Source: Orbaceae bacterium ESL0721 (GTDB taxonomy: Bacteria; Pseudomonadota; Gammaproteobacteria; Enterobacterales; Orbaceae). From it: 64,000 bases of DNA. Below are positions 19,801-27,487 of the stretch, piece by piece. Every line of letters starts with the position of its first letter. Position 1 is the stretch's first letter. The stretch spans positions 186,001 to 250,000 of the forward strand of contig JAQTHZ010000002.1 in NCBI GenBank assembly GCA_029433365.1, in the 5' to 3' direction. A program made the translations under genes and the position numbers. The notes beneath the pieces were generated by a model. It worked only from the letters and a program-made list of their open reading frames with translations, did not search any database and was not told where the DNA came from.

Positions 19801-20816
19801 AACAGATTGCCTTAGCTTTAGATAACGCCTTACAAGCTATCGGAAAATCAATTAAAGACTTTTTAAATCCAGATGGCACCGTCAACTTAGCTGCTGCTGA
19901 ATCACTGCTTTCACCAGAGCAGCAAAAACTGATTAGCGAACAGTATGCAATTGCTATGGGGAGTCGCCCAATTGCAAACAGCCTACCTGACTTCCTTGCA
20001 AATGACAGTTACGGCAAAGCGTTATCTGAAAAATTAATTCAAATCGGTGTGGATGCTAAAGGCAATCCAGTTTACCAAGCGACAGATTCAGGATTTGGTA
20101 ACTATATCTGGGGTGATAACTATGTCACAATGGATTCAAATAAAGAGACTATTTTAGTCTATGGTAAAGATGGTAAATTCCAGACTGCTTTAAATTTAGA
20201 TGGCACTAAAAATGACTATCTTACAAATATTTACAAAGAGATACCGTTAACTGGTATATCCCAAACCCCGGGGCTTGCAAGACCAGACCCAATGCCAACA
20301 GTGCCAGGTTTAGCAATTCCTGAACAGGACAAAGATGCTGGTATACTAGGCACACCAATTCCAAATGACACCATGCCAACCCACACAGGGCATGATGGTG
20401 GACTTGGTAACGTCGAGGTGATCAATAATACTGGTGGGGATCAGATTGTTGATAAGGATTGGACGGATAATATTGTTACATCAGATAATAGATTACCTAT
20501 TCCTGAAAAAGTAACCGCAAGTAATGGCTTACAAGTTGAATCAAATCCTAAACATACTTTAGGAACATCTGCATCTAGACCTAATGCAGGTACAGAGCCT
20601 AAAAATTCGTTAGATCTATTTGAAAATTCAGTATCTATTGATGGCGATAAACATAGATATACTAAAGATTCAGAAGGTAATGTTCATAGATATTCCCCTG
20701 ATAACAATGGAACATATCACTGGTCAAGTAGTACAGGGGATAAACGTAATCCTTTAAATATAGACAATGAAATTAAATCAGCTTTAAGAAAACAAGAAGG
20801 ATGGAAAATAAAATGA
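16842..20816 (+). CDS. Orphan cdiA cassette 1 (promoterless CdiA 3' segment with alternative tail)
   Basis: A 1324-codon open frame that lacks a signal peptide, TPS domain and good ribosome-binding site. Its first 35 or so codons merely translate the hairpin H1 and its flank, so the ATG at 16842 is probably not used. From 16959 it duplicates cdiA closely up to IENN (19710-19721, the VENN equivalent), then switches to an unrelated tail of about 365 residues that is Pro-rich in the middle and ends with DGDKHRYTKDSEGNVHRYS and STGDKRNPLNID. The tail has no family I can name. Two Imm42-like genes follow. It resembles the orphan cdiA-CT and Neisseria tpsC silent cassettes, which donate tails by recombination. 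Unlike cdiA it has the intact seven-A tract. Confidence 0.8.
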   Translation: MRTVFTSNPKTLHYNKKCFRVYILLNQEKQYFKHIILTAGNDIKLDSIEVENKQEIHTSKNNYRKSDIKEQVGSTIQGNGNIVINAANDIKVTGSDISSEQNLNLTAGNNIDINSSKEETHLTDHSKVTSSGFLSSETTISHIEVDNETQKGSYLTGENVTLNAGNSMSVIGSDIIADSALNLTAGGDINIDAAKEIYHHYEQNITKKSGLMSSGGLGVTYGRESSDLKQTDNEEAYRGSTVGSLMGSVNISSGKNLTINGSDVIAKEDIKLQGESVAITAQDAKTTYDENYTYKKSGLTVALTGTASDLYEAGKAVKESKKRGNDKLTALQGIKAALTGAGALLDSQTQNDKGESQASIGVSVMVGSQKTERTVKEEHHSAKGSTVSAGRDVTITATGNANNANNNTDNSNNTNNTNTNSSGNITLTGSEIKAGSDVNLTAANNLNVTAALNTQHSDRKETSKGGNVGIGLSFGGDESGFRFKGDANFSRERERQDGSAWSEGVISAGNTLNANIQNDANLTGAILNGNTVNLNVGGNLNLTSLQDSDDYDYDKISASINGSAGFGGASGNLAFDSTQMTSHWQSVTEQTGIFAGSGGYNITVNNNTNLTGAVIASEATDSSKNTLNTGTLTFSDIKNSANYKVDHVSLSVGTSNSSPTAGAPAIYHKEESSKNITHSAISDGTINIHDKENQTQDINELSHDTANAHHTLKPIFDKDKELEKIEIIDSIRDIANQAKDLAHKYDKLQAQKAVDKNGVPQKFKDEAAAALSQNGNRPTEAEINQLAYNNAVNDHIINQSQNNLGTMGGSVDKGITAAASIATGIITGNIAGGLAGASAPYIATVIKEQTSYIDKDGNRQTDKQANLIAHAILGAAVAATQNSSAIAGAIGAAGGEIAAETIRDLLYDGKPNDKLTESEKENISALTQLALGIATATATGGDMDAAGAAVSAGKNSIENNAMAIPTPAGPIVLPIVIPGVDNSQANEQIALALDNALQAIGKSIKDFLNPDGTVNLAAAESLLSPEQQKLISEQYAIAMGSRPIANSLPDFLANDSYGKALSEKLIQIGVDAKGNPVYQATDSGFGNYIWGDNYVTMDSNKETILVYGKDGKFQTALNLDGTKNDYLTNIYKEIPLTGISQTPGLARPDPMPTVPGLAIPEQDKDAGILGTPIPNDTMPTHTGHDGGLGNVEVINNTGGDQIVDKDWTDNIVTSDNRLPIPEKVTASNGLQVESNPKHTLGTSASRPNAGTEPKNSLDLFENSVSIDGDKHRYTKDSEGNVHRYSPDNNGTYHWSSSTGDKRNPLNIDNEIKSALRKQEGWKIK
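16862..16905 (+). repeat. Cassette-boundary inverted repeat H1
   Basis: Perfect 15-bp arms AAACCCTAAAACATT (16862-16876) and AATGTTTTAGGGTTT (16891-16905) around a 14-nt loop, followed by ACATCTTATTAAATCAAGAA. The same element precedes the next two cassettes. It stands between the first immunity gene and the first orphan cdiA cassette, so it may terminate the operon, mark a recombination boundary, or both. Confidence 0.85.
16959..19721 (+). repeat. Long direct repeat, copy 2 (orphan cassette 1)
   Basis: Near-identical to 12624-15403 of cdiA, with scattered synonymous changes, a small indel in the Asn/Thr-rich patch near 18050-18115, and seven instead of six A at 17802-17808. Confidence 0.85.
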
Positions 20817-21301
20817 TTATTGGCAACCCATATCAAATCGCAATCCAAATTGAGAAAATAGACGTTCTATGTTCCCCTAGTGGAATGTTTAATTTTATTA
20901 TTGAAGATGTTTTTATTCCCGGTAAAGGTACAACAATAGATTTATATATTGTTATTAGCTCTTTAAAAGAGAGCCTTGATAGAGAGTTAAAAAAAAACAT
21001 ACCTGAATTAGGAGATAAAAGTCTTAATGAACTTGATTTCTCCGAAGGACGCCCAGAGAACTGCATTAACTTAAATGGAGGTGAATTATCAGATTATGGT
21101 TTCGTATTTTGGTTAGCATACGATGGTGATGAAGAGAGATTTATCTACACAACAGATTATGAAAAAACATTCCAAGAGCAGCGCTACCCTAAAGGGACAG
21201 TTGAAAAATTAATTTATGCGCTACCTTTAGCTGAAAACTTATCAATAAAAAGTTTAGGCAATATCATTCAAAATACTGAAATAGTTAATCAAAAAGAGTA
21301 A
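20813..21301 (+). CDS. Imm42-like immunity protein (copy 1)
   Basis: Predicted cognate immunity protein for orphan cassette 1. I place the start at the ATG overlapping the cassette stop codon (ATGA at 20813), giving MIIGNPYQIAIQIE; an upstream in-frame ATG at 20801 would add four residues. The opening MIxGNPxxxAIxIE, the early FNFIIED strand and the acidic composition match immunity protein 42 (PF15593) as I remember it. The neighbour at 21305 is a divergent paralogue, so the two were probably produced by duplication or collected with different toxin tails. Confidence 0.75.
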   Translation: MIIGNPYQIAIQIEKIDVLCSPSGMFNFIIEDVFIPGKGTTIDLYIVISSLKESLDRELKKNIPELGDKSLNELDFSEGRPENCINLNGGELSDYGFVFWLAYDGDEERFIYTTDYEKTFQEQRYPKGTVEKLIYALPLAENLSIKSLGNIIQNTEIVNQKE

Positions 21302-21304
21302 ATC

Positions 21305-21856
21305 ATGATATTTGGTAATCCTAGCACATTTGCAATCTTAATTGAGGAGATACCATTATGGAATCCTGATAATACAACATTTCATAATGGTTTATTTCAT
21401 TATATTCTCAATGAAGAGATCTATCCCGAAAAACTAGGAATAGCAACTTTAAGTATTGACATAAACATGTTGTTAGATCCATCTAATGCATTAGTATCAC
21501 AACCAGAAGAAAGCTATTATTTTTCTTTACCAGCTGATGAGGCTTTTAAAAAAATTTATGATTTAACATATCCAGAAAGTACTGTAGAAAATGAATATCC
21601 CGAACAAATTTTTTCTTATAAAGCTGATACTGTTAATATAACTGATGCAGGAATACAAACATTTGCTTTAGCTAATTCTTCTAAAGTAAGAATATTAGCC
21701 GCAAGAACATGCAAATTAACTAAAAATCCAAAAAATGGTTATTATCAATGGCAAGATTTAAAACAGATTCGTGTGAATGAAGTAATTTTATCTCGAATCG
21801 AATTAAATCTTATATTAGAAAACATAAAAAAATATTATTCATTTCTTAATGTATGA
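21305..21856 (+). CDS. Imm42-like immunity protein (copy 2)
   Basis: A 183-residue paralogue of the preceding gene, starting 3 bp after its stop. Shared landmarks are MIFGNPSTFAILIEEI at the N-terminus, a FHYILNEEIYP segment, and YPESTVEN corresponding to YPKGTVEK in copy 1. The middle has diverged strongly, which suggests it protects against a different allele of the same toxin family. There is no toxin tail directly upstream, so it is an accumulated orphan immunity gene. Confidence 0.7.
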   Translation: MIFGNPSTFAILIEEIPLWNPDNTTFHNGLFHYILNEEIYPEKLGIATLSIDINMLLDPSNALVSQPEESYYFSLPADEAFKKIYDLTYPESTVENEYPEQIFSYKADTVNITDAGIQTFALANSSKVRILAARTCKLTKNPKNGYYQWQDLKQIRVNEVILSRIELNLILENIKKYYSFLNV

Positions 21857-21954
21857 TGGAAATAATCCAACAAAAACAAATAGATGATTTTAGAAATAAA
21901 TTTAATAAAATCCTTATAATTGACAGGTTTGGTAAAATTATCAAACTTAAATAG
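21856..21954 (+). other. Small open frame of 32 codons, possible toxin-tail remnant
   Basis: ATG overlaps the end of the Imm42-like gene (ATGATG). The product contains FNKILIIDRFGKIIK, which resembles INKILIIDKQGGI in the protein encoded at 23383-24141. It may be the last codons of a lost toxin tail, or chance. No function is claimed. Confidence 0.3.
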
Positions 21955-21966
21955 ATAAACTTTTTC

Positions 21967-23286
21967 GTGAATCAATACGTTTTAACATCATCAAACCCTA
22001 AAACATTTCAGCAATATAAAAAATGTTTTAGGGTTAGCATCTTATTAAATCAAGAAAAATACATTAAAGAGAACACCATTAACCTAAGTGTTGGTGGCAA
22101 TCTTAATCTCACCTCACTACAAGATAGTGATGATTATGACTACGATAAAATCTCAACTTCTATCGATGGCTCAGCTGGCTTTGGCGGCGCTAGTGGTAAC
22201 CTTGCTCTTGATAGCACAACAATGACCAGCCACTGGCAGAGCGTCACCGAGCAGACCGGTATTTTTGCTGGCAGCGGCGGTTATAATATCAATGTAAATA
22301 ACAACACCAACCTTACAGGCGCAGTGATTGCCTCAGAGGCGACCGACACCAGCAAAAACACCCTAAATACCGGCACCTTAACCTTTAGTGACATTCAAAA
22401 CAGTGCAAACTATAAAGTTGACCATGTATCACTTAGCGTTGGCACGAGTAACAGCTCACCTACTGCTGGTGCCCCTGCCATCTACCATAAAGAGGAGAGT
22501 AGTAAAAACACTACGCATGCAGCAATATCAGATGGCACGATTAATATCCATAACAAAGAGCATCAGACTCAAGATGTAAACCAAATCAGCCATGACACGG
22601 CAAATGCCCATCAGACCCTAAAACCTATTTTTGATAAAGATAAAGAGCTTGAGAAGATAGAGATTATCGACTCAATCCGAGATATTGCAAACCAAGCGAA
22701 AGACCTCGCCCATAAATATGACAAACTACAGGCGCAAAAAGCGGTAGATAAGAACGGCGTGCCGCAGAAGTTTAAGGATGAGGCAGCAGCTGCCCTCTCC
22801 CAAAACGGAGGTAAACCAACAGAGGCAGAGATTAATCAGCTCGCCTATAACAGTGCTGTTAATGACCACATTATTAATCAGAGCCAGAACAACCTCGGCA
22901 CCATGGGCGGCAGTGTTGATAAAGGGATTACCGCTGCGGCATCAATTGCAACTGGCATTATCACCGGTAATATCGCTGGCGGACTTGCTGGTGCGAGTGC
23001 TCCATATATAGCGACTGTTATTAAAGAGCAGACCAGCTATATTGATAAAGATGGTAACAAGCAGACCGATAAAGAGGCAAACCTCATCGCCCACGCAATC
23101 TTAGGCGCTGCAGTTGCAGCAACCCAAAATAGCTCAGCCATTGCTGGCGCTATTGGCGCTGCTGGCGGAGAGATTGCAGCCGAGACCATCCGTGACCTAC
23201 TATATGATGGCAAACCAAACGACAAACTGACCGAAGCGGAAAAAGAGAACATCAGCGCATTAACCCAGCGAAAGCATGTCAAATAG
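21967..23286 (+). pseudogene. Orphan cdiA cassette 2 (truncated before VENN)
   Basis: An open frame of 439 codons in which the first 35 or so translate hairpin H2 and its flank. From about 22078 it matches cdiA from 14093 onward, but more divergently than cassette 1 (many synonymous changes plus, for example, STSIDG for SASING). It ends abruptly at ISALTQRKHVK, exactly where cdiA continues LALGIATATATGG, so the rest of the pretoxin and the VENN motif are deleted. No start signal is visible. It is best read as a decayed donor cassette that has lost most of its toxin tail but kept its immunity gene. Confidence 0.75.
21994..22035 (+). repeat. Cassette-boundary inverted repeat H2
   Basis: Arms AACCCTAAAACATTT (21994-22008) and AAATGTTTTAGGGTT (22021-22035) are perfectly complementary over 15 bp with a 12-nt loop, followed by AGCATCTTATTAAATCAAGA. 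Same element as H1. Confidence 0.85.
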
Positions 23287-23383
23287 TATTCTTGGAAATA
23301 TAGTTGGAGAATATGTTTCTGATAAAGTAAAAGATTACTCACAGGAAAAGATAAAAAATCATAATCAGAAAGAGGTGAAATAA
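23276..23383 (+). pseudogene. Residual toxin-tail end upstream of the CPCC immunity gene
   Basis: A 35-codon frame, MSNSILGNIVGEYVSDKVKD and onwards, in a different phase from the truncated cassette. It ends TAATG, overlapping the start of the next gene by one base. That coupling is typical of a toxin-immunity junction, so this is probably the last piece of the deleted tail of cassette 2. Confidence 0.5.
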
Positions 23384-24141
23384 TGATTCATTCTAAATTT
23401 TATTTAGCCCTTCTCCTAAAAAACATTCTAAAATGTGCTTTTGCTTTAGTGTTAGCATCAGTTAGTGCATTGTATTTTATGATAAGAATTTATTATGGCG
23501 ACGATTTTCCGTGGACTACTATTTTTGGATATTCGGATTTAAAAAAATTAATTACTGGAAGTATACTTGCAGGCACCGGTGGTTGGGTTATGTTTATTCT
23601 TAATTTCCATCGCTCAACAAAACTAGGCATAAAAGCATTAAAAGCTTTAAGAAAAAATGGCTATAAAGCAAAGATTAATGAGATATCTCCTAATCCAAAA
23701 ATTTCCCTTTATAAAATTGATGGTGAACTTTTTTATAATTTTGCCCCCTCAACCATGAGCAGAGGATATGTTTTAGAAAATTTAAGCAAAATAATAAAAC
23801 GTGCAGAGCCTAAAAATATTGTTGTCAATTTATCAGGTGTGTCAAAGATAGATATTAATAAATTGAAAAAGAGAATCCTAAAAAAATTTGATGGCAAAAT
23901 TAATAAAATTTTAATTATTGATAAACAGGGTGGTATTAATAATCTTGATCAAGATAGTGACTTACTTCCTTGTCCATGCTGTGGAAATTACGTATTTCAT
24001 AAAGAGGGAAAAGGGGAGATTTGCCCTATCTGTGGATGGATTGACGATCTGCTGCAATCAATCGATCCTGATTATAAGAACGGGTGGAATAAAATAAGTT
24101 TAAATCAAGCAAAAGCAGAATTTAAACAAAAAGATAAGTGA
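23383..24141 (+). CDS. Composite membrane protein with C-terminal CPCC zinc domain, probable immunity protein
   Basis: A 252-residue protein with two predicted membrane segments (about residues 10-32 and 55-75), a middle alpha/beta stretch including NIVVNLSGVSKIDINKLKKR and INKILIIDKQGGI (about 145-188), and a C-terminal cysteine-rich domain with CPCCGNYVF and CPICGWIDD (about 194-252). The last part matches the Cys_rich_CPCC family (PF14206), common beside polymorphic toxins. The N-terminal membrane hairpin resembles integral-membrane CdiI proteins. It may therefore be a fusion of two immunity modules, or of an immunity module with a toxin remnant. It is coupled to the residual tail upstream by TAATG. 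Confidence 0.65.
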   Translation: MIHSKFYLALLLKNILKCAFALVLASVSALYFMIRIYYGDDFPWTTIFGYSDLKKLITGSILAGTGGWVMFILNFHRSTKLGIKALKALRKNGYKAKINEISPNPKISLYKIDGELFYNFAPSTMSRGYVLENLSKIIKRAEPKNIVVNLSGVSKIDINKLKKRILKKFDGKINKILIIDKQGGINNLDQDSDLLPCPCCGNYVFHKEGKGEICPICGWIDDLLQSIDPDYKNGWNKISLNQAKAEFKQKDK

Positions 24142-24196
24142 TATTTTAACGACAAAACATAATCAGTTTACTTAGATTTTTGATTGAAATGGACAT

Positions 24197-24239
24197 AAAC
24201 CCTAAAACATTACATCACAATAAAAAATGTTTTAGGGTT
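24197..24239 (+). repeat. Cassette-boundary inverted repeat H3
   Basis: Left arm AACCCTAAAACATT (24198-24211) pairs over 14 bp with AATGTTTTAGGGTT (24226-24239), 14-nt loop, then AACATCTTATTTAAATCATC. Third copy of the H1/H2 element, closing cassette 2 and opening a relic. Confidence 0.85.
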
Positions 24240-24275
24240 AACATCTTATTTAAATCATCAAAAAAGGATCATAGA

Positions 24276-24345
24276 CAATTCTAACAGTCAGCTCTCTTAT
24301 CCAAGGTAAAGGCAATATCATCCTGAAAAACAGTTACAAATAAAA
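24276..24345 (+). pseudogene. Tiny cdiA relic after H3
   Basis: The stretch CTTATCCAAGGTAAAGGCAA and following (about 24296-24322) resembles CTATCCAAGGTAATGGCAAT of cdiA (about 12729-12760, encoding TIQGNGNI). It is followed quickly by a stop. With H3 in front, it looks like the stub of a third orphan cassette. Confidence 0.5.
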
Positions 24346-24431
24346 TTGTAACAATTTTTAGAAAATTTTGATTAAAACAACCCAAACCCTAAAACAATTT
24401 TGTAGATTTGTAATAGTTTTCTCTGATCAAG

Positions 24432-24464
24432 CGATAAACATCATGCTTTTTATGACGTTTATCG
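24432..24464 (-). terminator. Hairpin downstream of metA
   Basis: CGATAAAC (24432-24439) pairs with GTTTATCG (24457-24464), and the inner bases ATCATG/TATGAC extend the stem imperfectly. It lies 22 bp past the metA stop. It lacks a clear long T-tract on the minus side, so it may be a terminator or an mRNA-stabilising stem. Confidence 0.5.
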
Positions 24465-24486
24465 TTTGGTAGATTTTAATTTTCGA

Positions 24487-25416
24487 TCAATCGATTGTTA
24501 GATTACGGGTTAGTAGATCGTATGGGGTGAGTTGGTAGACGTAGTAGTTGAGCCAGTTGCTAAAAAGCAGATGGGCGTGGCTGCGCCATGTCGCTTTAGG
24601 AGCTAGGGTTGGGTCGTTATTAGGGAAGTAGTTTTGGGGGATGGTGGGGTTTAGCCCTGCTTTGAGATCACGGTGGTACTCATTTGCCAAGGTAGTCGCG
24701 TCATACTCTGGGTGACCAGTTACAAATGCCATCCGCTTATCTGACGTCGCCATTAGGTAGGCGCCGGTTACATCTGACTCAGCTAAAATCTTTAAATCGG
24801 TGTAGTTTGTGATCTTATCAATCGGGAAGCTGGCATAACGTGAATGTGGGGCGACAAAGATATCATCAAAACCGCGCGTTAAAATGGCATTCGGTTGCGT
24901 GGTGTTGTGTTCGTAGACGCCGGAGAGTTTTTGCTCACGCGTCATTTTTGGGAGATCATATAACGCCTTTAAAGCTGCCTGCACCGCCCAACAGACAAAG
25001 AGCGTTGAGGTGACATGCTCTTTTGCCCAGCGGATAATCTCTTGCAGCTGCGGCCAGTAGATCACATCTTCAAATGGGACTTTACCTAACGGTGCACCGG
25101 TGATAATTAGTCCGTCAAAATTTTGGTCTCGGATATCAGCAAAGTCACAGTAGAAACTGTTAAGATGCTCGGGTGGAGTATTTTTTGATTGACGTTGATC
25201 AATGCGTAAAAGCTGAATATTGACCTGTAGTGAGGAGTTGGAGAGCAGACGCAAAAATTGATTTTCGGTCTCAATTTTTTTGGGCATCAGATTTAAAAAA
25301 AGCAGCTTTAACGGTCTAATCTCCTGCGTATTTGCCCTTGAAGCGGTCATCACAAATACATTTTCGTTACGTAGAACATCAACTGCAGGTAGTGAATCAG
25401 GGATACAAATTGGCAT
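24487..25416 (-). CDS. metA: Homoserine O-succinyltransferase (MetA)
   Basis: MetA acylates homoserine in the first committed step of methionine synthesis. At 309 residues it has the family length and the glutamine-amidotransferase-like fold: [20 protein letters not shown] near the N-terminus, the catalytic cysteine in [10 protein letters not shown] (about residue 142), and the His/Glu pair in VTGHPEYD (about 235-242). Whether it uses succinyl- or acetyl-CoA cannot be settled by motif alone; in gammaproteobacteria succinyl is usual. A MetJ-like palindrome stands about 115 bp upstream. metC lies 8 kb away in the same window. Confidence 0.93.
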   Translation of the reverse strand: MPICIPDSLPAVDVLRNENVFVMTASRANTQEIRPLKLLFLNLMPKKIETENQFLRLLSNSSLQVNIQLLRIDQRQSKNTPPEHLNSFYCDFADIRDQNFDGLIITGAPLGKVPFEDVIYWPQLQEIIRWAKEHVTSTLFVCWAVQAALKALYDLPKMTREQKLSGVYEHNTTQPNAILTRGFDDIFVAPHSRYASFPIDKITNYTDLKILAESDVTGAYLMATSDKRMAFVTGHPEYDATTLANEYHRDLKAGLNPTIPQNYFPNNDPTLAPKATWRSHAHLLFSNWLNYYVYQLTPYDLLTRNLTID

Positions 25417-25529
25417 AAACAGAGTCTCTTTTAGTTATCTATTTTAGTTATATATTTTAACTACCTTTTTCAGGTATCTATTTTAGGTAGTTATTTTATG
25501 TAGTTATTAACGATATACTTCTATACATT

Positions 25530-25546
25530 TAGACGTCTAGAAAGCT
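25530..25546 (-). promoter_or_regulatory. Probable MetJ operator (met box) upstream of metA
   Basis: AGACGTCT at 25531-25538 is a perfect met-box octamer, followed by the weaker box AGAAAGCT; tandem 8-bp boxes are how the MetJ repressor with S-adenosylmethionine binds. It lies 115 bp upstream of metA on its promoter side. Confidence 0.7.
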
Positions 25547-25635
25547 AAATATACTGTTTTTGCCTTAATATGTCGAGTTTTTTTATATGCTAAATAGCCT
25601 AAAAGTTTTGACGCTACTCATCTTTTAACCATCTT

Positions 25636-26457
25636 TTAATCATCTTTTAAAAGACGCGTATCGGTGCGCCAAGTATCAGCGGTTAACGCTTCGCCAAAAT
25701 AGCTATGAATTAGTTTTTTGGTCACATCGCTTAACGGTGAGGCGAGTACTTCAGCCGTATTACCATATTCGACAACGCTCCCTTTATCCATAACCAAAAT
25801 TTGATCGCTAATATGTTTCATCATGCCAATATCTTGAGTGACATAGACGTAGGAGATCTGCTGCTCTTTTTGGAGTGAGAGCATGAGATTGATAATCTGC
25901 GATCGCATTGAGATATCAAGCGCTGCTAGCGCCTCATCTAAAATGATCACTTTTGGTTTTAAGATTAGGGCACGAGCAAGCGCAACTCGCTGTTTTTGCC
26001 CAGCTGCCATTAGCGATGGGTAGTAGTTGGCATGTTCAGGCAGCAAGCCAACCTGTTTTAAGACTGCATAGATCTGTTTTTCACGCTCATTAGCGCTATA
26101 GGTAGAGTTATATTTTAGTGGGATCTCAAGCAGTTGCCCGATGCGTAGCCTTGGGTCAAAAGCGCTCTCGGCATTTTGAAAGATCATTCTAATTAATGGG
26201 TAACGACGGCGGTAGTCACCATACTCTAATTTATTATCTTCAATCCAGATATCGCCTGAGTCGGGTTTAATCATTCCCACTAATAGTTTGGCTAAGGTCG
26301 ATTTACCGGAGCCATTTTCGCCAATAATCGCTAAGGTTTTCCCCTCATTGAGCGAGAAGGAGAGCGGTTTTACTGCATCAATCTGGATATGACCAAAGAG
26401 CCCTTTCGGTAAAATAAACTGTTTAGATAAATTGCGCACTTTTAAAATTGGGTTCAT
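25636..26457 (-). CDS. sapF: Peptide ABC transporter ATP-binding protein SapF
   Basis: SapF is one of two ATPases of the Sap transporter, linked to resistance to antimicrobial peptides and, in enterics, to putrescine export and Trk-dependent K+ uptake. The 273-residue product has Walker A GENGSGKST (about 45), a degenerate ABC signature MAAGQKQRVALARAL in place of LSGGQ, and Walker B KVIILDEALAALD. Length matches SapF. It is the last gene of sapBCDF on the minus strand, 37 bp after sapD. The MAAGQ signature is typical of SapF, which argues against a generic DppF or OppF. Confidence 0.9.
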   Translation of the reverse strand: MNPILKVRNLSKQFILPKGLFGHIQIDAVKPLSFSLNEGKTLAIIGENGSGKSTLAKLLVGMIKPDSGDIWIEDNKLEYGDYRRRYPLIRMIFQNAESAFDPRLRIGQLLEIPLKYNSTYSANEREKQIYAVLKQVGLLPEHANYYPSLMAAGQKQRVALARALILKPKVIILDEALAALDISMRSQIINLMLSLQKEQQISYVYVTQDIGMMKHISDQILVMDKGSVVEYGNTAEVLASPLSDVTKKLIHSYFGEALTADTWRTDTRLLKDD

Positions 26458-26494
26458 CTTGCTCTGCCCTCAATTTGCTATTTATAGTTAGAGT

Positions 26495-27484
26495 TTAACT
26501 ACTTATATTTAGTGGGAAATGGCATGCAAAGGCATGATCTTTAATCGAAATCAGTTCAGGGGTCTTAATACACTGCCGCTGGGCAAAAGGGCAACGTGGC
26601 CCTAACCTACAGCCAATCGGCAGATGTTCAAGTGATGGGATAACCCCTGGTAAAGTGTTGAGTGGACTTTTGTGTGGCATCATAGTACCAAAATCGGGAA
26701 TAGCATAGATGAGCGCTTGGGTATAGGGGTGGTGGGGAGATTTGATCAGATCTTCACTATCTGCCACCTCAACAGTTTGCCCACAGTAGAGCACATTGAT
26801 GCGATCGGTCCAACGAGTCACCATCTGGAGATCATGGCTAATGAGCAGAATCGTGGTGCCCATATTCTGATTCATGCTGGCAAGTAATCTAAAAATTTGC
26901 GCTTCGGTGGTCGCCTCCATTGCGTTTGTTGGCTCATCGGCAATGAGTAGTTTCGGCTGGTTGGCAAGTGCTATTGCGATCATCACTTTTTGGCACTCAC
27001 CTTCTGTCAGTTCAAACGGGTAGGATTTCATAATCTCTTTATGCTCTTTAATCCCAACGCGGTGCAAAAGCTCAATCGCACGATTTTTGCGCCAAAATAG
27101 ACGCTGCCAAAAATGGCCTTTAAATGTGCGCCCCGGAATTGCTTGGATTATCTGCTCACCAATCTTCATGGAGGGATCTAAACAGGATTGTGGCTCTTGG
27201 AATATCATCGAAATATGGGCGCTAATTATTTTACGCCGTTGTCTAGGTGACAACTTTAATAGATCGATATTGGCAAAATGGAATCTATCCGCCGTTATCT
27301 TCCAGTTATGGTTAGTTATACCTAAAATCGCTTTAGCAATTAAACTTTTCCCAGATCCCGATTCACCAACTAAGCCGCGAATCTCCCCCTCGGAGAGTCT
27401 TAAATTGATGTGATCAATGGCACGAAGTAGCCCATTTGGCGTGATAAATTCAATGGTTAAATTACGAATATCAAGTAGTGCCAT
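26495..27484 (-). CDS. sapD: Peptide ABC transporter ATP-binding protein SapD
   Basis: Second ATPase of the Sap system, 329 residues. Visible motifs are Walker [14 protein letters not shown] (about 40), an altered signature [15 protein letters not shown] and Walker [15 protein letters not shown]. The C-terminal region has the cysteine-containing oligopeptide-family tail with RCPFAQRQC (about 300), which in related ATPases can bind a metal cluster. SapD in E. coli also supports Trk potassium uptake, so its presence with trkH in one window is notable though they are not linked. Start is 3 bp after sapC ends. Confidence 0.9.
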   Translation of the reverse strand: MALLDIRNLTIEFITPNGLLRAIDHINLRLSEGEIRGLVGESGSGKSLIAKAILGITNHNWKITADRFHFANIDLLKLSPRQRRKIISAHISMIFQEPQSCLDPSMKIGEQIIQAIPGRTFKGHFWQRLFWRKNRAIELLHRVGIKEHKEIMKSYPFELTEGECQKVMIAIALANQPKLLIADEPTNAMEATTEAQIFRLLASMNQNMGTTILLISHDLQMVTRWTDRINVLYCGQTVEVADSEDLIKSPHHPYTQALIYAIPDFGTMMPHKSPLNTLPGVIPSLEHLPIGCRLGPRCPFAQRQCIKTPELISIKDHAFACHFPLNISS

Positions 27485-27487
27485 GCC

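Larger units (their letters stand above)
24142..24486. other. Gene-free end of the CDI island
   Basis: 345 bp holding H3, the cdiA relic, a second dispersed element at about 24350-24400 (AAATTTTGATTAAAACAA followed by AACCCTAAAACAA), and a hairpin that could end metA transcription. No gene is seen. Confidence 0.6.

Noticed and set aside
16862-24239. CCCTAAAA/TTTTAGGG resembles an algal-type telomere repeat
   Set aside because: Copies are single or paired as hairpins, not long tandem arrays, and lie between ordinary bacterial genes.
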